DNA of 64,000 nt from Lysobacter enzymogenes (GTDB lineage: Bacteria; Pseudomonadota; Gammaproteobacteria; Xanthomonadales; Xanthomonadaceae): the NCBI RefSeq assembly GCF_017355525.1, contig NZ_CP067395.1, positions 1-64,000 on the forward strand, given 5' to 3'. Positions 41,267 through 49,741 of the stretch are shown here, in pieces. The notes beneath the pieces are model-generated. The model saw only the letters and a list, made by a program, of their open reading frames with translations. It was not told the origin of the DNA and did not search any database. The translations under genes were made by a program, and so were the position numbers. How positions within the stretch are numbered: the first letter of the stretch is position 1; each line of letters opens with the position of its first letter.

Positions 41267-42259
41267 ATGGCTACCTCGCTCCCCACTGACATGAAGTACC
41301 GGGACCCGTTCTTCCAGACGGGTTACTCGGAAGTGATGGCCCAGGCCGTCGACAAGTTCAATGCCGGGTCGAACGGCACGATCATCCTGCGCAGCAACCG
41401 CAAGCCTGGCGACTTCGATTACGCGGCGTTCTTCCAGAACGCTGGCGGCCTCGTCTCGCGCCAGGACCAGACCAGCACCAGCGCCGCCACCGCGAAGAAG
41501 CTCACCCAGGCCGAGATCGCCTCGGTCAAGCTCAACCGCAAGATCGGCCCGGTCGAGTGGACTCGTTCGGCGCTGCTGAAGCCCGGCCTGTCGATGGACG
41601 CGATCCGCCTGGCCGCCGGCCAGCAGACCGCCAAGGACGTGCAGGCGGAAATGCTCAACAATGCCCTTCGCGCCGCGCGTGCTGCGCTGAACGGCCAGGC
41701 TGCCAACAAGTTCACCGTTCCCACCAACGGCACCGTGAACACGTCTGGCCTCGTTTCGGCGCTGGCGAAGTTCGGAGACGCGTCGAACCGAATCGACGCC
41801 TGGGTGATGCACTCCAAGGTCGCGTTCGACCTGCTGCAGTACCAGATCGCTCCGGCCAATAACGGCGACGTCGTGGCCAATACCGCAGTGGTCGCAGCTT
41901 CGCCGCTGACCCTGAACCGACCCATCATCGTGACCGACTCGGACTCGCTGGTCGTCACCACCGGCACCGGGACCGCGGCCGTCACCGACTACTTCACCCT
42001 GGGCCTGACGGGCGGCTCCTTGGTCGTCGAGGAGACCGAGGAGGAGTACATCACCATCCAAGAGGTGACGGGCCTGGAGCAAATCCTGATCCGCATGCAG
42101 GGCGAGTACGCCTACAACCTGGGCGTGAAGGGATTCACCTGGGACGTGGCCAACGGCGCCAAGAACCCCTCCGACGCCGCGGTCGGCACCGGCTCCAACT
42201 GGGACAAGATCTACCAGTCCTACAAGGATCTCGCCGGCGTCGTCATCCAGTCGCGCTGA
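41267..42259 (+). CDS. Major capsid protein
   Basis: This 330-residue protein follows the scaffold gene, with a GGATTG ribosome region and ATG 41267. An N-terminal arm, a helix-rich centre (DVQAEMLNNALRAARAALNG) and a strand-rich C-terminal half with GVKGFTWDV are consistent with an HK97-fold capsid. Codon choice is strongly biased to C/G-ending codons, as in highly expressed genes. Confidence 0.82.
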   Translation: MATSLPTDMKYRDPFFQTGYSEVMAQAVDKFNAGSNGTIILRSNRKPGDFDYAAFFQNAGGLVSRQDQTSTSAATAKKLTQAEIASVKLNRKIGPVEWTRSALLKPGLSMDAIRLAAGQQTAKDVQAEMLNNALRAARAALNGQAANKFTVPTNGTVNTSGLVSALAKFGDASNRIDAWVMHSKVAFDLLQYQIAPANNGDVVANTAVVAASPLTLNRPIIVTDSDSLVVTTGTGTAAVTDYFTLGLTGGSLVVEETEEEYITIQEVTGLEQILIRMQGEYAYNLGVKGFTWDVANGAKNPSDAAVGTGSNWDKIYQSYKDLAGVVIQSR

Positions 42260-42263
42260 CCGG

Positions 42264-43076
42264 ATGCGCGTAGGCATCTACGCGCGAGAGGACAACCTGG
42301 AGGCCGGGGCGTTTTGCTCCGGCCTCCTTGCTGAGGGAGGCAGGCCGGTGTGGCGAAGCCACTCGGATTACGGCAGGGGGCAGGTCGAGCCTTTCGATGC
42401 GGTCGTAGTCACCGGGCTGCGGGACCGCGGCGAATGGATTCGAGACGACTACTCGGCGGCCGGTGTGCCGGTCGCGGTGATCGACTACGGGTACCTCCGG
42501 CGCACGTCAGGAATGGCGACCTGGGAAACAGGACATTGGCAGGTGGGTGTTGACGGGCTGAACCGTCCGCCCAGCTTCGAATGCCCTGGCGATCGATTTG
42601 AGGCGCTGGGGATTGAGGTGCCTGTGCAAGCGAAGCGGGGCGGTAGGCCGCTGGTTCTGGGGCAACACGTCGGCGATCCATCGCATGGGCTGAGTTCAGA
42701 GCAGATGGCCGCTTGGGCTCAGGCGCTGTGCGACCAGCTTGGCGCGCGCTGGAGGCCACATCCGGATAGTCCTGATGTTGAGGTACGTGCTGAGAGAGCC
42801 TGGGGCCCTCTGTGCGAGGCCCTCGCAGACGCAAGCGTCGTACACACACTTTGTAGTACGGCTGGGCTAGACGCGCTACTTAACGGCGTACCCGCCATAG
42901 CGAACATGCCCGAGCGGGCCGCGTGGGGCGAACTGAGCGGCCACGACTGGACGCCCCCATCGCGACTCCTGAGCCTGTGCCGCAGACTGGCCTATGGGCA
43001 GTGGACATTGAACGAGATGCGAAGCGGGCAGTGCGCTCGCTTCGTGATGAACAACCTACACAGGTGGAACGCATGA
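42264..43076 (+). CDS. Capsule-synthesis/glycosyltransferase-like protein in the head module
   Basis: This 270-residue protein begins like a GT-B/Rossmann half (MRVGIYAREDNLEAGAFCSG; FDAVVVTGLRDRG) and has near the end VVHTLCSTAGLDALLNGVPAIAN, the S-T-x-G-L-x-A-L-x-x-G-x-P-x-I pattern of capsular-polysaccharide and CMP-sugar-dependent transferases. It starts 4 bases after the capsid gene and overlaps the next structural gene. It could glycosylate virion proteins or be a repurposed structural protein. DNA is slightly less GC-biased than the capsid gene. Confidence 0.6.
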   Translation: MRVGIYAREDNLEAGAFCSGLLAEGGRPVWRSHSDYGRGQVEPFDAVVVTGLRDRGEWIRDDYSAAGVPVAVIDYGYLRRTSGMATWETGHWQVGVDGLNRPPSFECPGDRFEALGIEVPVQAKRGGRPLVLGQHVGDPSHGLSSEQMAAWAQALCDQLGARWRPHPDSPDVEVRAERAWGPLCEALADASVVHTLCSTAGLDALLNGVPAIANMPERAAWGELSGHDWTPPSRLLSLCRRLAYGQWTLNEMRSGQCARFVMNNLHRWNA

Positions 43077-43255
43077 GCAAGGAACGAGAGATTATTTTCG
43101 AGCCGCATCCAGTTACGCCGGAGCGCAAAGCCAAGCTGCTCGCGGCCGGCTACCAGATCATCGACGCCATTTACGCGCCGGCGGACTACGTGCATCCGGA
43201 CTCGGTGAAGAAGCCGCGGGCGACGCAGGTCAAGGCTGAGCCGAAGGCCGCCTAG
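43073..43255 (+). CDS. Small hypothetical structural-region protein, 60 residues
   Basis: MSKEREIIFEPHPVTPERKA, with a short fold and a basic Lys/Ala tail. ATG overlaps the previous stop. In related head operons a similar small protein lies between capsid and connector. Function unknown. Confidence 0.55.
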   Translation: MSKEREIIFEPHPVTPERKAKLLAAGYQIIDAIYAPADYVHPDSVKKPRATQVKAEPKAA

Positions 43256-43261
43256 TAAGTC

Positions 43262-43765
43262 ATGACCATCGTGATCGAGGACGGCAGCGGCCTACCGAAC
43301 GCTGAGGCGTACATCTCGGTCGCGGACGCTGACGCGTACTTCCTCGCTCGCGGCAATACCGCCTGGGCGTCGCTCTCCGAGGAGCGAAAAGAGCAGGTAC
43401 TGCGCGACGGCGCCGACTATATGACCGCGGTCTACGGATCGCGCTGGAAGGGTGTCCGCAAGACTGCCGAGCAGGCGCTCGATTGGCCGCGCACGGGTGT
43501 TGTTGTAAATGGCTTTGCGGTCGCAGACAACATCGTCCCTGAGCCCGTTCGCCGCGCGAATGCCGAACTGGCTGTGCGCGCGAGTGCAGGTCCGCTATTG
43601 GTCGATCTCGGCGCGCAGGTCAAGCAAGAGACCGTCGGGCCGATCACGGTCGTGTATCAGGACGGGGCGCGGCAGTCGACGCGCTACGCAGCGGTTGACG
43701 GCTTGCTCGGAGCATATCTGCGCGATGGCGGTGGTGGCGGGCAGATTCCGGTGGTGAGGGCGTGA
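43262..43765 (+). CDS. DnaT-like head-tail connector protein
   Basis: This 167-residue protein of the DnaT-like ssDNA-binding/adaptor group: EAYISVADADAYFLARGNTAWASLSEERKEQVLRDGADYM ... GSRWKGVRKTAEQALDWPRTGV ... VRRANAELAVRA. The family is mostly found right after capsid genes and is thought to be the adaptor below the portal. Confidence 0.75.
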   Translation: MTIVIEDGSGLPNAEAYISVADADAYFLARGNTAWASLSEERKEQVLRDGADYMTAVYGSRWKGVRKTAEQALDWPRTGVVVNGFAVADNIVPEPVRRANAELAVRASAGPLLVDLGAQVKQETVGPITVVYQDGARQSTRYAAVDGLLGAYLRDGGGGGQIPVVRA

Positions 43766-43896
43766 TTCGCTGGCTTTGTTGGCTGGGCTTACACCGCTGG
43801 TCCGCTCAGTGGGTTGTGCGCGGCGAGGGATATTGGAGCAGCGCCAGCTGGGACGGGAAATCTCACTGCTGCAAGCGCTGTGGGGCTAAGCGTTGA
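43762..43896 (+). CDS. 44-residue Trp/Cys-rich small protein
   Basis: GTG 43762 (overlapping the previous stop) reads MIRWLCWLGLHRWSAQWVVR and ends HCCKRCGAKR. The L-x-C-x-x-L-G-x-H-x-W start plus C-terminal CxxCG resembles the DUF1660-like zinc-knuckle microproteins of phages. Its TGA overlaps the next ATG (TGATG), supporting translation. Confidence 0.65.
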   Translation: MIRWLCWLGLHRWSAQWVVRGEGYWSSASWDGKSHCCKRCGAKR

Positions 43897-44282
43897 TGCC
43901 CACTTTCAACTACGTCACCACCGCCGCGACCGCCGCGAGGCTCCTGAAGCGGTTCGGCGCGCCTGCGACGATCAAACGCACGACCGTCGGCGCCTACGAC
44001 CCCGAGACCGGCACGGCGCCTGTGACGGTCACCAGCCTGCCGACCACAGCGGCTGTATTCGCATTTGACCAGAAATACATCGACGGCACGCTCATCCTGC
44101 AGGGTGATCAGCGGGCATATATGGCCCCGGCCCAGCAGCCGAAGCAGGGCGATGCGCTTGCTTGGCAAGGTGGTGATTACACCATTGTGGCTGTCAAGCC
44201 GCTGGCACCTGCCGGCCTGGTAGTTCTGCACGAGGCGCAGATTCGCGGCGCTCCGCCTCAGCAAGTTCACGACGAGCCCTAA
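43896..44282 (+). CDS. Head closure / neck protein
   Basis: This 128-residue strand-rich protein (ATIKRTTVGAYDPETGTA ... DALAWQGGDYTIVAVKPLAPAGLVVLHEAQIRG) has the layout of head-completion (Hc1-type) proteins. It lies between connector and gp10-like gene, the normal order. Confidence 0.7.
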   Translation: MPTFNYVTTAATAARLLKRFGAPATIKRTTVGAYDPETGTAPVTVTSLPTTAAVFAFDQKYIDGTLILQGDQRAYMAPAQQPKQGDALAWQGGDYTIVAVKPLAPAGLVVLHEAQIRGAPPQQVHDEP

Positions 44283-44285
44283 CAC

Positions 44286-44735
44286 ATGGCTGACACCTTC
44301 GCCCTTCAGCTCGCCAAGTTCGCGGAGAAGGCGGAGGGGAATGCAGTTCAGGTCGTGCGTGCGGTATCGATCGATCTTCTGACCCGAATCGTCCTGCGCT
44401 CTCCTGTAGGCAATCCCTCCCTGTGGAAAGGAAAGGCGCCGAAGGGGTACGTCGGCGGCCGTCTTCGCGCTAACTGGAACACTCGTCTCGGCGGTCCGGA
44501 TCTGAGCACCACGACCGCGGTGGACAAGTCGGGGCAGAACACCATCTCGACAGGGTCGGCCATAATCGGCGGGGCGGACGGGCAGCAAGACATCTACATC
44601 ATGAATTCGTTGCCCTATGTCCGAGAAATCGAGTACGAGGGCCATTCGAAGCAAGCTCCGGCCGGCATGGTGCGCGTCACAGTTACTGAGTTTCAGACGT
44701 ACGTCGACAATGCGGTAAAGGCCCTGCCTCAGTGA
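44286..44735 (+). CDS. HK97 gp10-like neck / tail-completion protein
   Basis: This 149-residue protein shows FAEKAEGNAVQVVRAVSIDLLTRIVLRSPVGNPSLWK ... GGRLRANWNTRLG ... NSLPYVREIEYEGHSKQAPAGMVRVTVTEFQ, diagnostic of the gp10 family. It completes the head-tail interface. It overlaps the following GTG. Confidence 0.82.
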   Translation: MADTFALQLAKFAEKAEGNAVQVVRAVSIDLLTRIVLRSPVGNPSLWKGKAPKGYVGGRLRANWNTRLGGPDLSTTTAVDKSGQNTISTGSAIIGGADGQQDIYIMNSLPYVREIEYEGHSKQAPAGMVRVTVTEFQTYVDNAVKALPQ

Positions 44736-45148
44736 GCACGAAGGCGGTTAGGTCCATCCTGGAGGCGCGACTCGCCTCATGGGCCGCGGCGCGATCGCCT
44801 GCGCTTCGCGTGGCCTACGAGAACACCCCATTCACTCCGGCCGCGGGCGAAACCTATCTCCGGGCGTTCCTACTTCCAGCCGACACGCTGTCAGCGGACC
44901 TCGCGGGCGCCCACCGGGGCTATCGCGGCGTGTTCCAGGTGAGCATCGTGCGCCCGATCAATGGCGGGCCAGGGCCATCACTCGATATTGCGGCCGAGCT
45001 CAATCAGCAATTTCCCGTCAACGGCCGCTACACGAGTGGGGCCGTGACCGTGCAAGTCCTGACTCCTGCGAGCGCGGCCCCCGCCCTCGCTGACGAGTCT
45101 AGCTACACCGTACCGGTCTCGTTTCAGTACCGAGCCGACGTCATCTAA
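44732..45148 (+). CDS. Tail terminator protein (DUF4128-like)
   Basis: This 138-residue GTG-started protein: AVRSILEARLASWAAARSPALRVAYENTPFTPAAGETYLRAFLLPA ... YRGVFQVSIVRP, matching the DUF4128 group that caps the tail tube and joins it to the head. It is the last gene before a terminator. Confidence 0.8.
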   Translation: MSTKAVRSILEARLASWAAARSPALRVAYENTPFTPAAGETYLRAFLLPADTLSADLAGAHRGYRGVFQVSIVRPINGGPGPSLDIAAELNQQFPVNGRYTSGAVTVQVLTPASAAPALADESSYTVPVSFQYRADVI

Positions 45149-45173
45149 CCCCGCGCGATAGCGCAAATCACTG

Positions 45174-45194
45174 GCCCCGCAAGGGGCTTTTTTT
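45174..45194 (+). terminator. Rho-independent terminator before the tail genes
   Basis: GCCCC and GGGGC close a stable GCAA tetraloop, followed by seven T. It separates head from tail genes and may lower or allow separate tail expression. Confidence 0.8.
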
Positions 45195-45228
45195 GTGCCC
45201 GTTCGCCGGGCTATCTGAGGATTTACTC

Positions 45229-45876
45229 ATGAGTGTGAGTCTCCCTAACGGCTCGACCGTTTCCCTGGCTAGTGGCTATGGCTCGGCCAAGGCCATCTCC
45301 GCGCTCAGCAACGCCAACCCCGGCGTCGCTACCTCCACCGCGCACGGCTTCACTGACGGCGATTTCGTCGAGGTCACGAGCGGCTGGTCGCGCCTGACCG
45401 AGAAGGTCGTGCGCGTCGACAGCGCAACCACCAACGATTTCGCACTGGAAGGCGTCGACACCACCTCGACCACGGTCTATCCGGCAGGTGGCGGTGTCGG
45501 CTCTGCTCGCGAAATCACCGGCTGGACTCAGCTCGCCCAGATCACCGGATCCACCTCCAGCGGCGGCGAGCAGCAGTTCCTGGACTACCAGTTTCTGGAG
45601 GCTGATGCGGCCAAGCGCATCCCGACCTTCAAGAGCCCGGCGCAGGTCACGTTCACCGTCGCCGACGATCCGACCCTGCCGGGCTACCTGATCGCCAAGG
45701 CCGCCAACGACGACCGTCTGCCGCGGGCTATTCGCATCACCCTGGCGAACGGCGCAGTGCTCCTCTACAACGCCTACATCAGCCTGAGCACGATTCCGTC
45801 GCTGACGGTCAATGAGCTGATGTCGGTGCAGGTGACGCTCAGCCTGCTGGCCGAGCCGGTGCGGTACGCCTCCTGA
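45229..45876 (+). CDS. Major tail tube protein
   Basis: This 215-residue protein begins MSVSLPNGSTVSLASGYGSA, with ATG 45229 placed 8 bases after GAGGA. It is strand-rich with a central loop and conserved end (SIPSLTVNELMSVQVTLSLL-type), as in lambda gpV-like tail tube subunits. Position before the frameshifted chaperone and tape measure confirms the role. It polymerises into the long flexible tail. Confidence 0.82.
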   Translation: MSVSLPNGSTVSLASGYGSAKAISALSNANPGVATSTAHGFTDGDFVEVTSGWSRLTEKVVRVDSATTNDFALEGVDTTSTTVYPAGGGVGSAREITGWTQLAQITGSTSSGGEQQFLDYQFLEADAAKRIPTFKSPAQVTFTVADDPTLPGYLIAKAANDDRLPRAIRITLANGAVLLYNAYISLSTIPSLTVNELMSVQVTLSLLAEPVRYAS

Positions 45877-46184
45877 TGGCGCGGCTCACTCTCAACCCGA
45901 ACGCCACCTTCGAACTGAAGGTGGCGGTTTCTGTGCCGGGTGGATCGGCTGAAATCGGCCTTACGTTCAAGTACCGCGATCGCGACGAGGCGAAGTCGTG
46001 GATCGATAGCCACGGCAACACCACGGATGCCGAGGTCATTCTCGACTGCGTGACTGCTTGGGACTTGGATGACGAGTTCAGCCTGGAGAACGTCCGCCGG
46101 CTGTGCAAGCTGTATCCGGCGGCCCCTGGAGACATCTCGGGCGCATACGTCCGCGAACTGCTCGGAATTCGCCGGGGAAACTGA
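45876..46184 (+). CDS. Tail assembly chaperone (gpG-like)
   Basis: This 102-residue protein (MARLTLNPNATFELKVAVSV ... DAEVILDCVTAWDLDDEFSLENVRRLCKLYP) ends with GGA AAC TGA. It is coupled to the tail-tube gene by TGATG. The GGGAAAC sequence before the stop directs a -1 shift in a fraction of ribosomes to make a longer fusion, as with gpG/gpGT of lambda. It binds the tape measure during tail assembly and is absent from the virion. Confidence 0.82.
   Translation: MARLTLNPNATFELKVAVSVPGGSAEIGLTFKYRDRDEAKSWIDSHGNTTDAEVILDCVTAWDLDDEFSLENVRRLCKLYPAAPGDISGAYVRELLGIRRGN
45902..45926 (+). other. 10-bp perfect hairpin inside the chaperone start region
   Basis: CGCCACCTTC and GAAGGTGGCG pair around GAACT, 26 bases after the chaperone ATG. 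It is not followed by a T-run, so it is not a terminator; it could slow or regulate translation of the chaperone relative to the tail tube gene. Confidence 0.4.
46175..46181 (+). promoter_or_regulatory. -1 programmed frameshift site GGGAAAC
   Basis: The zero-frame reading G GGA AAC TGA is exactly the X XXY YYZ pattern, directly before the stop. After slipping, GGG AAA CTG AAG continues into 105 more codons. A stem at 46197-46219 (GGGAG/CTCCC plus CTGC/GCAG with a T bulge) could stimulate it, though it starts 15 bases downstream, longer than usual. The first copy is at 521-527. Confidence 0.85.
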
Positions 46185-46498
46185 AGCGCGTCGTCCGGGA
46201 GCTGCTCAAGCAGTCTCCCAAGGAGTCAGAGCTTCGAATGCTCGGACTCACCATGGAAGACCTGGACGACGCTGATGTCGAGATCCTTCCGGACAACCTC
46301 GGGGCGGTAAGGGTTTTCACTGCGCTCGGCACTCAATGGCGCGTGGGCAACGCCGGCGCCATTGGACTCGATTACTCAACCTTGCCTGTCGTGATGCGTC
46401 TGCTTGGCGTTCGACGGGCCGACTGGCCGGACACGTTCGACTCTATCCGCGTGATGGAGGCCGAAGCGTTGGCTGTTTTTGGAGAAGAGCGTGGCTGA
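46175..46498 (+). CDS. Frameshift extension of the tail assembly chaperone (gpT-like)
   Basis: This -1 frame segment (KLKRVVRELLKQSPKESELR ... MRLLGVRRADWPDTFDSIRVMEAEALAVFGEERG) has no suitable start of its own and is expressed as the second half of a 207-residue fusion. The T-like half is thought to recruit tail-tube subunits to the tape measure. The stop lies 8 bases past the tape-measure GTG. Confidence 0.8.
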   Translation, partial: GKLKRVVRELLKQSPKESELRMLGLTMEDLDDADVEILPDNLGAVRVFTALGTQWRVGNAGAIGLDYSTLPVVMRLLGVRRADWPDTFDSIRVMEAEALAVFGEERG

Positions 46499-49151
46499 TA
46501 TTGCCTCCTTGGGTGTTGTCGTCCAGCCGAAAGGTATTGCGGAGACTTCGCAGCAGCTCGACAAGCTGGCCGCGACGGGCGCCAAGACTGAGGCTCAGTC
46601 TGAGCGCCTGGCGAGCGCGCAGAACGATCAGGCGCGGGCAACCATGTCGGCCGGTCGCGCCGCTGCACAGGCCCAGCGAGAAGTCGCAAATTACGGTCGT
46701 GAGGCTGGGCGCGCGGTCATTTCCGCCAAGCAGATGGCCGCTGCAACTCGCGGCCTGCCCGCGCAGTTCACTGACATCGTAACCTCGCTCGCGGCCGGGC
46801 AGAACCCGCTTCAGGTCTTCCTGCAGCAGGGTGGTCAGATCAAGGACCAGTTTGGCGGAGCGGGCAACGCAGTTCGTGCACTGCAGGGCTACGTCGCCAG
46901 CCTAATCAACCCGATGACGATCGCGGCCGGCCTGGCGGGAGTCATGGCGGTTGCTTTCGACCAGGCGCAGGGGCGTGCCGCCCAAGTGGCGATTGCGCTT
47001 CTGGAGACAGGAAATCGGGCGCGAACTACTGCTGATGAGGTAGAGGCAATTGCCGCGCGTCTAGACGACCTGCCTGGGGTAACCCGCGGTGCTGCCGTTG
47101 ATGCGATCTCGGAGATAATTCGCTCGACGCGAATCGCTGGCGATCAGCTAGAAGAGGTAACGGCTGCTGCACTGGCTTGGCAGCGAGCGACCGGAGCCTC
47201 AGTGGAAGAGACTGCCAAGAGCTTCGAGGCGCTGAATCGAAACCCGATTCAAGCGCTTGAAGAGCTCGGGGACAAGTACGGGTTTGCGACGGATGCTCAA
47301 CGAAAGTACGTTCGCGAGCTCCAAGAAGGCGGCCGCTACCAAGACGCGGCCACCGAAGCTGTACGCATATTCTCTGACACAATCAGCCAGCGCTCCCCCG
47401 AAATAGTCCAGCAATTCGAATTGACGAGGTCGGCGCTAAAGGGCATCAAGGAGGCTGGAACCGAGGCATGGGACGCGGTAGTCACCGGCCTCGCTGATGC
47501 AGACAAGGCAGCCAAGCAGACTATCGGCACGATCGAGCGGTTCTGGAACGCCATGCGCATGGGAGGCGTCGGCGGCGTTTGGTCCATGCAGGCGTCCACC
47601 GCGGCCCCCGCTGTTTTGCCTAGGCTCCCCGTCGCGCAGTCAAGGGAGGCGGCCGAAGCCGCTCGTCGAGCCAAGGAGGAATTCGAATCGGCGCAGAAGC
47701 AATTCCTGCCGCTTTCGAAGCAGATGGAGCAGGACATTGCGGCGATGCGCAAGCGCGGTCTTGCCGCCCAGAAATCCGCCGCGGAGATCAAGGCGGCTGA
47801 GGACCAGATTCGCAAGACCTACGCAGACCGCGAAGAACGCGCCAACCGCCGCGGAGCGGGCGCCGCCCGCGCGCTGGACAACGCTTCTGCCCGGGCCGCT
47901 ATCCAGGCTATCAAGGACGACCTGGCCGAGGAGCAGGCATCAATCCAGAGCAGTTCTCGAATCTTGCAAGCGGAGTTTTCAGCCCGCCTCGTGACCATTG
48001 AGGACTACTACAAGAAGCAGTCCGACCTGCTGGCGCAGGGCACCAGGACCCAAGAGGAAGCAATCCAGAAGCAGATTGCGTTTCTAAAGCAGCGAGATGT
48101 TGCGGGCAGGGACTCTGTCGACACGCAGCGCGAGATTGGGGAGCTGGAAGCGAAGTTGGCCCGCGTCCGTCAGGACGGCGCAACCGCGGTCAAGTTGCTT
48201 GGAATTGAAGAAGCGGAGACCTTGCGTCGACGCAATGACTCCATTGAAAGCTACCGCGCGGCGTTGGCGCTTCAGACCCTAGCGGAGCAGCGCCAGCAGG
48301 ATGCGGCCGTGGCTCGCGTTCGGCTGGGTGAGGAGCAGTTCCAGCAACAACAAAAGATCATCTCGCTATACCAAGAAGAAGCGGACAAGCTTCGCGACCT
48401 TGCGACTCAGCGTGCTCAGCGCGCGATCGACGAGACGCAGTACAAGAAGATGGTCGAGCTTCAGCGGCAAGCTACCGCAGATCAGGTTCGCATCGTTCAG
48501 GACGGATATTCAGCCATGAAGGCTGCTCAAGCCGAGTGGACGAATGGGGTGGCGGCTGGCGTTATAGATATCACTTCTCGCATGAGCGACTTGGCGGGCC
48601 AGGTTGAGCAAGCCACGACTTCAGTATTTGATCGTCTGACAGATGATCTTGCTGATTTTGTTACCAGCGGGAAGTTTAGCTTTAAGGAGTTTGCAGATAG
48701 CGCAGTTAAAGAGCTGGCAAGGATCGTCATCAAGCAGCAAGCCGCCGGTCTGCTCCAGAGATTCCTGCCTTCCGTTACTGGTAGCGCTGGAAACGCAGGA
48801 AATGCCTTGTCGATCGGTTTCGCGAGCATGTTCGGAAACAACACAGGCTGGCTCTCTGGCTTCTCCTCCGGCGGCTACACCGGAGACGGCGGCAAGTACG
48901 ACCCTGCGGGCGTCGTGCATAAGGGCGAGTATGTGCTCAATGCCGATACAACCCGCCTGCTGGGGCGCGGGTATCTCGACCGCTTGAACAGCGGCCAGGC
49001 GCCGACGGCGCCCCCTGCGCCGTCATCCAACAACTTCCAGCTCAATCAAACGTTTGTGGTCCAGGGCACCCCTGACAGTCGCACGCGAGAGCAGATGGCG
49101 CGCGATTCTGGCCGAGAGGCCCGCCGCGGTATGGCGAGGACGGGAGGATGA
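46491..49151 (+). CDS. Tail length tape measure protein
   Basis: This 886-residue protein sets tail length and may help DNA entry. The N-terminal TMP_2 region reads SQQLDKLAATGAKTEAQ ... LPAQFTDIVTSLAAGQNPLQVFLQQGGQIKDQFGG with a membrane-like stretch (INPMTIAAGLAGVMAVAF). Long coiled-coil segments fill 350-650. The C-terminal domain GKFSFKEFADSAVKELARIVIKQ ... GGYTGDGGKYDPAGVVHKGEYV is lambda gpH-type. GTG 46491 is chosen with GGAG 6 bases upstream; a TTG 12 bases earlier is less likely. At about 1 residue per 0.15 nm the tail would be about 130 nm. Confidence 0.92.
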   Translation: MADIASLGVVVQPKGIAETSQQLDKLAATGAKTEAQSERLASAQNDQARATMSAGRAAAQAQREVANYGREAGRAVISAKQMAAATRGLPAQFTDIVTSLAAGQNPLQVFLQQGGQIKDQFGGAGNAVRALQGYVASLINPMTIAAGLAGVMAVAFDQAQGRAAQVAIALLETGNRARTTADEVEAIAARLDDLPGVTRGAAVDAISEIIRSTRIAGDQLEEVTAAALAWQRATGASVEETAKSFEALNRNPIQALEELGDKYGFATDAQRKYVRELQEGGRYQDAATEAVRIFSDTISQRSPEIVQQFELTRSALKGIKEAGTEAWDAVVTGLADADKAAKQTIGTIERFWNAMRMGGVGGVWSMQASTAAPAVLPRLPVAQSREAAEAARRAKEEFESAQKQFLPLSKQMEQDIAAMRKRGLAAQKSAAEIKAAEDQIRKTYADREERANRRGAGAARALDNASARAAIQAIKDDLAEEQASIQSSSRILQAEFSARLVTIEDYYKKQSDLLAQGTRTQEEAIQKQIAFLKQRDVAGRDSVDTQREIGELEAKLARVRQDGATAVKLLGIEEAETLRRRNDSIESYRAALALQTLAEQRQQDAAVARVRLGEEQFQQQQKIISLYQEEADKLRDLATQRAQRAIDETQYKKMVELQRQATADQVRIVQDGYSAMKAAQAEWTNGVAAGVIDITSRMSDLAGQVEQATTSVFDRLTDDLADFVTSGKFSFKEFADSAVKELARIVIKQQAAGLLQRFLPSVTGSAGNAGNALSIGFASMFGNNTGWLSGFSSGGYTGDGGKYDPAGVVHKGEYVLNADTTRLLGRGYLDRLNSGQAPTAPPAPSSNNFQLNQTFVVQGTPDSRTREQMARDSGREARRGMARTGG

Positions 49152-49741
49152 CCTACATCAATGCGCGCCTTCCTAGAAATATCGCTGCTGGGTTCAAGCT
49201 CGGCCCGGACTTCAAGACGTTAGTGAATCCGCTTGCCAGTGGCCGAGAACAGCGCAACAAGATGTGGCGTTACCCCAAGTGGAAAGGTAGCGGAAATATG
49301 GGCGCCTTCAACGCCGACGATCGCCAGGCGCTAATCAACATGTTCGTAGCGGCTCAGGGTAAGTGGGCATGCTTTAGGGTCTTCGATCCGACCGACTACT
49401 TCGTGACGAACGAGCCGCTGGCGCCGCCGATTGGGTCCTCAACACCCGTGCAGCTGGTGCGCAACTATGCCTTCCCTGGGAGCAACGTCTACGGTACTGC
49501 GCTCATCCAGGCGCCCGTTGCGAGCACGGTGGTTATCAACAAGGACGGCTCTCCAGTCGATGGCACGCTCAATGACCAACTGGGTCTCTTTACACCTTCG
49601 TCGCCATGGGCCCCTGGCACCTTCACCTGGACTGGGCAGTATGACCGCTGGATGCGATTCGATAGTGATTGGGGCGCATTTACTGCAAATGCACTGAACG
49701 CATTTACGGCCGATATCGACCTTGTCGAGGTGCAGCGATGA
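49148..49741 (+). CDS. Distal tail / DUF2460 protein
   Basis: This 197-residue protein (MTYINARLPRNIAAGFKLGP ... YPKWKGSGNMGAFNADDRQALINMFVAAQGKWACFRVFDPTDY ... DIDLVEVQR) is of the DUF2460 family, the first of the four-gene tail-tip set shared with gene transfer agents and T5/lambda-like tips. It probably forms the distal ring connecting tail tube to tip. It overlaps tape measure and DUF2163 genes by ATGA. Confidence 0.85.
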   Translation: MTYINARLPRNIAAGFKLGPDFKTLVNPLASGREQRNKMWRYPKWKGSGNMGAFNADDRQALINMFVAAQGKWACFRVFDPTDYFVTNEPLAPPIGSSTPVQLVRNYAFPGSNVYGTALIQAPVASTVVINKDGSPVDGTLNDQLGLFTPSSPWAPGTFTWTGQYDRWMRFDSDWGAFTANALNAFTADIDLVEVQR

